Shown here one piece after another: positions 62,605 to 64,000 of a stretch of DNA of 64,000 nucleotides. The first letter of the stretch is position 1; the number at the start of each line of letters is the position of its first letter. The DNA is from Pseudomonas xionganensis (lineage in GTDB: Bacteria; Pseudomonadota; Gammaproteobacteria; Pseudomonadales; Pseudomonadaceae). The stretch is from the NCBI RefSeq assembly GCF_009763245.1, contig NZ_WKJZ01000001.1, positions 884,455-948,454 of the forward strand. The letters are read 5' to 3'. The notes beneath the pieces were generated by a model that did no database searches, was not told the DNA's origin, and was given only the letters and a program-made list of their open reading frames with translations. The translations under genes were made by a program, and so were the position numbers.

Positions 62605-63612
62605 ATGTCCCGCGTTACCCTCAGTCGCTACCTGATCGAACAGACCCGCAGCCACAACACCCCGGCCGATTTGCGCTTTTTGATCGAAGTGGTGGCCCGT
62701 GCCTGCAAGGCGATCAGTCATCAGGTATCCAAGGGCGCCCTGGGCGGCGTGCTCGGCAGCCTGGACAGCGAGAACGTGCAGGGTGAGGTGCAGAAGAAGC
62801 TCGACGTACTGTCCAACGAGATCCTCCTGGAAGCCAACGAGTGGGGCGGCCACCTGGCCGGCATGGCCTCCGAGGAAATGGACAACGCCTACCAGATTCC
62901 CGGTCAGTACCCCAAGGGTGCCTACCTGCTGGTGTTCGACCCGCTGGACGGCTCCAGCAATATCGACGTCAACGTCTCGGTCGGCACCATCTTCTCGGTG
63001 CTGCGCTGCCCGGATCGCAATGGTGAAACCGGTGACCTGGGCGAAGAGGCCTTCCTGCAGCCGGGTACCGAACAGGTCGCCGCTGGCTACGCCATCTACG
63101 GCCCGCAGACCATGCTGATGCTGACTCTGGGCCAGGGCGTGATCGGCTTTACCCTGGATCGCGAGCTGGGCTCCTTTGTCATGACCCATGACAATATCCG
63201 CGTGCCGGAGGCGACCAAGGAATTCGCCATCAACATGTCCAACCAGCGCCACTGGGAAGCGCCGGTGCAACGCTATGTGTCCGAGTTGCTGGCCGGCGAA
63301 ACCGGGCCGCTGGGCAAGAACTACAACATGCGCTGGATCGCCTCCATGGTCGCCGACGTGCACCGCATCCTCACCCGTGGCGGCATCTTCATGTATCCGC
63401 GCGATGCCCGCGAGCCGGACAAGGCTGGCAAGCTGCGCCTGATGTACGAGGCCAACCCGATGTCGATGATCATCGAGCAGGCCGGCGGCGTGGCCACCAA
63501 TGGCGTGCAGCGCATTCTCGATATCCAGCCCGAGTCCCTGCACCAGCGTGTGCCGGTGTTCCTGGGTTCCAAGGAAGAAGTGCTGCGCATCACCGCCTAC
63601 CACCGGAGCTGA
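62605..63612 (+). CDS. fbp: fructose-1,6-bisphosphatase class I
   Basis: A 335-aa gluconeogenic enzyme. The metal-binding motif [14 protein letters not shown] and upstream acidic ligands are present. YVSELL and [15 protein letters not shown], followed by GGIFMYP, are family blocks. Essential for growth on organic acids in organisms lacking phosphofructokinase, as is usual in pseudomonads. The next gene starts 3 nt after its stop. Confidence 0.97.
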   Translation: MSRVTLSRYLIEQTRSHNTPADLRFLIEVVARACKAISHQVSKGALGGVLGSLDSENVQGEVQKKLDVLSNEILLEANEWGGHLAGMASEEMDNAYQIPGQYPKGAYLLVFDPLDGSSNIDVNVSVGTIFSVLRCPDRNGETGDLGEEAFLQPGTEQVAAGYAIYGPQTMLMLTLGQGVIGFTLDRELGSFVMTHDNIRVPEATKEFAINMSNQRHWEAPVQRYVSELLAGETGPLGKNYNMRWIASMVADVHRILTRGGIFMYPRDAREPDKAGKLRLMYEANPMSMIIEQAGGVATNGVQRILDIQPESLHQRVPVFLGSKEEVLRITAYHRS

Positions 63613-63615
63613 GCC

Positions 63616-64000
63616 ATGCAGCCCTGGCAGCCGTTGCTCGACTGGTGGTTCGGCCCCGAGACTGCGGCCGCCGAGGTGGCCGCGGCGCGCCATGGCCTGT
63701 GGTTCGGCAAGCGCGACAGCCAGGATCGTGAGGCCCGCGAGCGGTTCGCGCCGCTGGTGGAGCAGGCCCTGGCCGGTCAGCTGCCCAGCTGGCAGACCGA
63801 GGCGGAGGGCTGGCTGGGGCATATCCTGCTGCTCGACCAGCTGCCGCGCATGATCTTTCGCGACACACCGCGAGCCTTTGCCGGCGATGCCCGGGCGCAG
63901 GTGCTGGTGCAGCAGGGCCTGGCCCAGGGCTGGGAGCGGCAGCTGGCGCCGATCCAGCAGGTGTTCGTCTATCTGGTGCTGGAACATGCCGAAGACCTGG
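63616..64000 (+). CDS. DUF924 family protein (3' end outside window)
   Basis: The first 128 residues of a DUF924 (TPR-like helical) protein. Family blocks WWFG at the start, LWFGKRDSQDREARERF, LGHILLLDQLPRMIF and DTPRAFAGDARA are visible. It starts 3 nt after fbp, so it is probably co-transcribed. The role is unknown. The frame is open to the right edge. Confidence 0.85.
   Translation, partial: MQPWQPLLDWWFGPETAAAEVAAARHGLWFGKRDSQDREARERFAPLVEQALAGQLPSWQTEAEGWLGHILLLDQLPRMIFRDTPRAFAGDARAQVLVQQGLAQGWERQLAPIQQVFVYLVLEHAEDL

Overview
The window is high-GC chromosomal DNA from a gammaproteobacterium of the Pseudomonas lineage. The gene content and order (mutY-yggX, hisBHAF, ctpA-envC-gpmI, grxC-secB, ntrBC, glnA-thiI-typA, fbp) match, as far as I remember it, the fbp-to-hisF segment of the Pseudomonas aeruginosa chromosome read in reverse. 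I see no prophage, transposase, integrase, CRISPR array or rRNA. One tRNA gene is present, tRNA-Phe(GAA). Both window edges cut genes: a methyltransferase on the left and a DUF924 protein on the right.

Layout. 1-4.1 kb: a class I methyltransferase and a polar (probably basic) amino-acid ABC transporter. 4.3-9.4 kb: tRNA-Phe, then yggX, mutY and asmA with overlapping ends, and an L-2-hydroxyglutarate-dehydrogenase-like flavoprotein. 9.5-12.8 kb: a sterol-desaturase-type di-iron membrane protein convergent with a Gcr-type membrane protein. 12.8-17.6 kb: a nitrate ABC transporter (nrtA, nrtB, nrtD) and its regulator NasR (NIT-ANTAR). 17.6-20.7 kb: hisB, hisH, a DUF2164 gene, hisA and hisF. 20.9-22.6 kb: two tandem orphan solute-binding proteins. 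22.9-27.3 kb: ctpA, envC and gpmI. 27.4-29.6 kb: a rhodanese-like protein, grxC, secB, trmL and a small membrane protein. 29.8-34.5 kb: ntrC and ntrB, two DUF4124 proteins and a methyltransferase. 34.7-43.2 kb: a divergent class A PBP, glnA, thiI and typA. 43.3-45.9 kb: an orphan MASE1/CHASE histidine kinase. 46.2-51.3 kb: betI, betB, betA, a 15-codon ORF and a compact BCCT-like transporter. 51.4-55.6 kb: a DAO-type flavoprotein, an NTF2-AraC regulator, a DUF3422 protein and a YkgJ protein. 55.8-64 kb: a DUF2339/DUF3999 pair, a diguanylate cyclase, fbp and DUF924.

The most coherent theme is nitrogen control. I can read four sigma-54 (-24/-12) promoters by eye, in front of glnA, ntrBC, nasR and nrtA. 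Candidate NtrC enhancers lie upstream of glnA (two sites 31 bp apart, near -107 and -138), ntrBC and nrtA. The nrtA leader also carries an intrinsic terminator just before the ribosome binding site. A hexaloop hairpin matching the ANTAR target pattern overlaps that terminator. Together with the adjacent NasR gene this predicts a two-input circuit: nitrogen limitation starts transcription through NtrC and sigma-54, and nitrate lets it read through by NasR antitermination.

Other notable items are the 15-codon ORF translationally coupled to the BCCT-like gene, a family of dispersed inverted repeats with GTAGGGTG ends (one inside the his operon), and several conserved but poorly understood membrane proteins (Gcr, DUF2339, DUF3999, DUF3422). 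Most of the window is conserved housekeeping DNA. I found no wholly new system, but the nrt leader and the bet-linked small ORF deserve direct testing.
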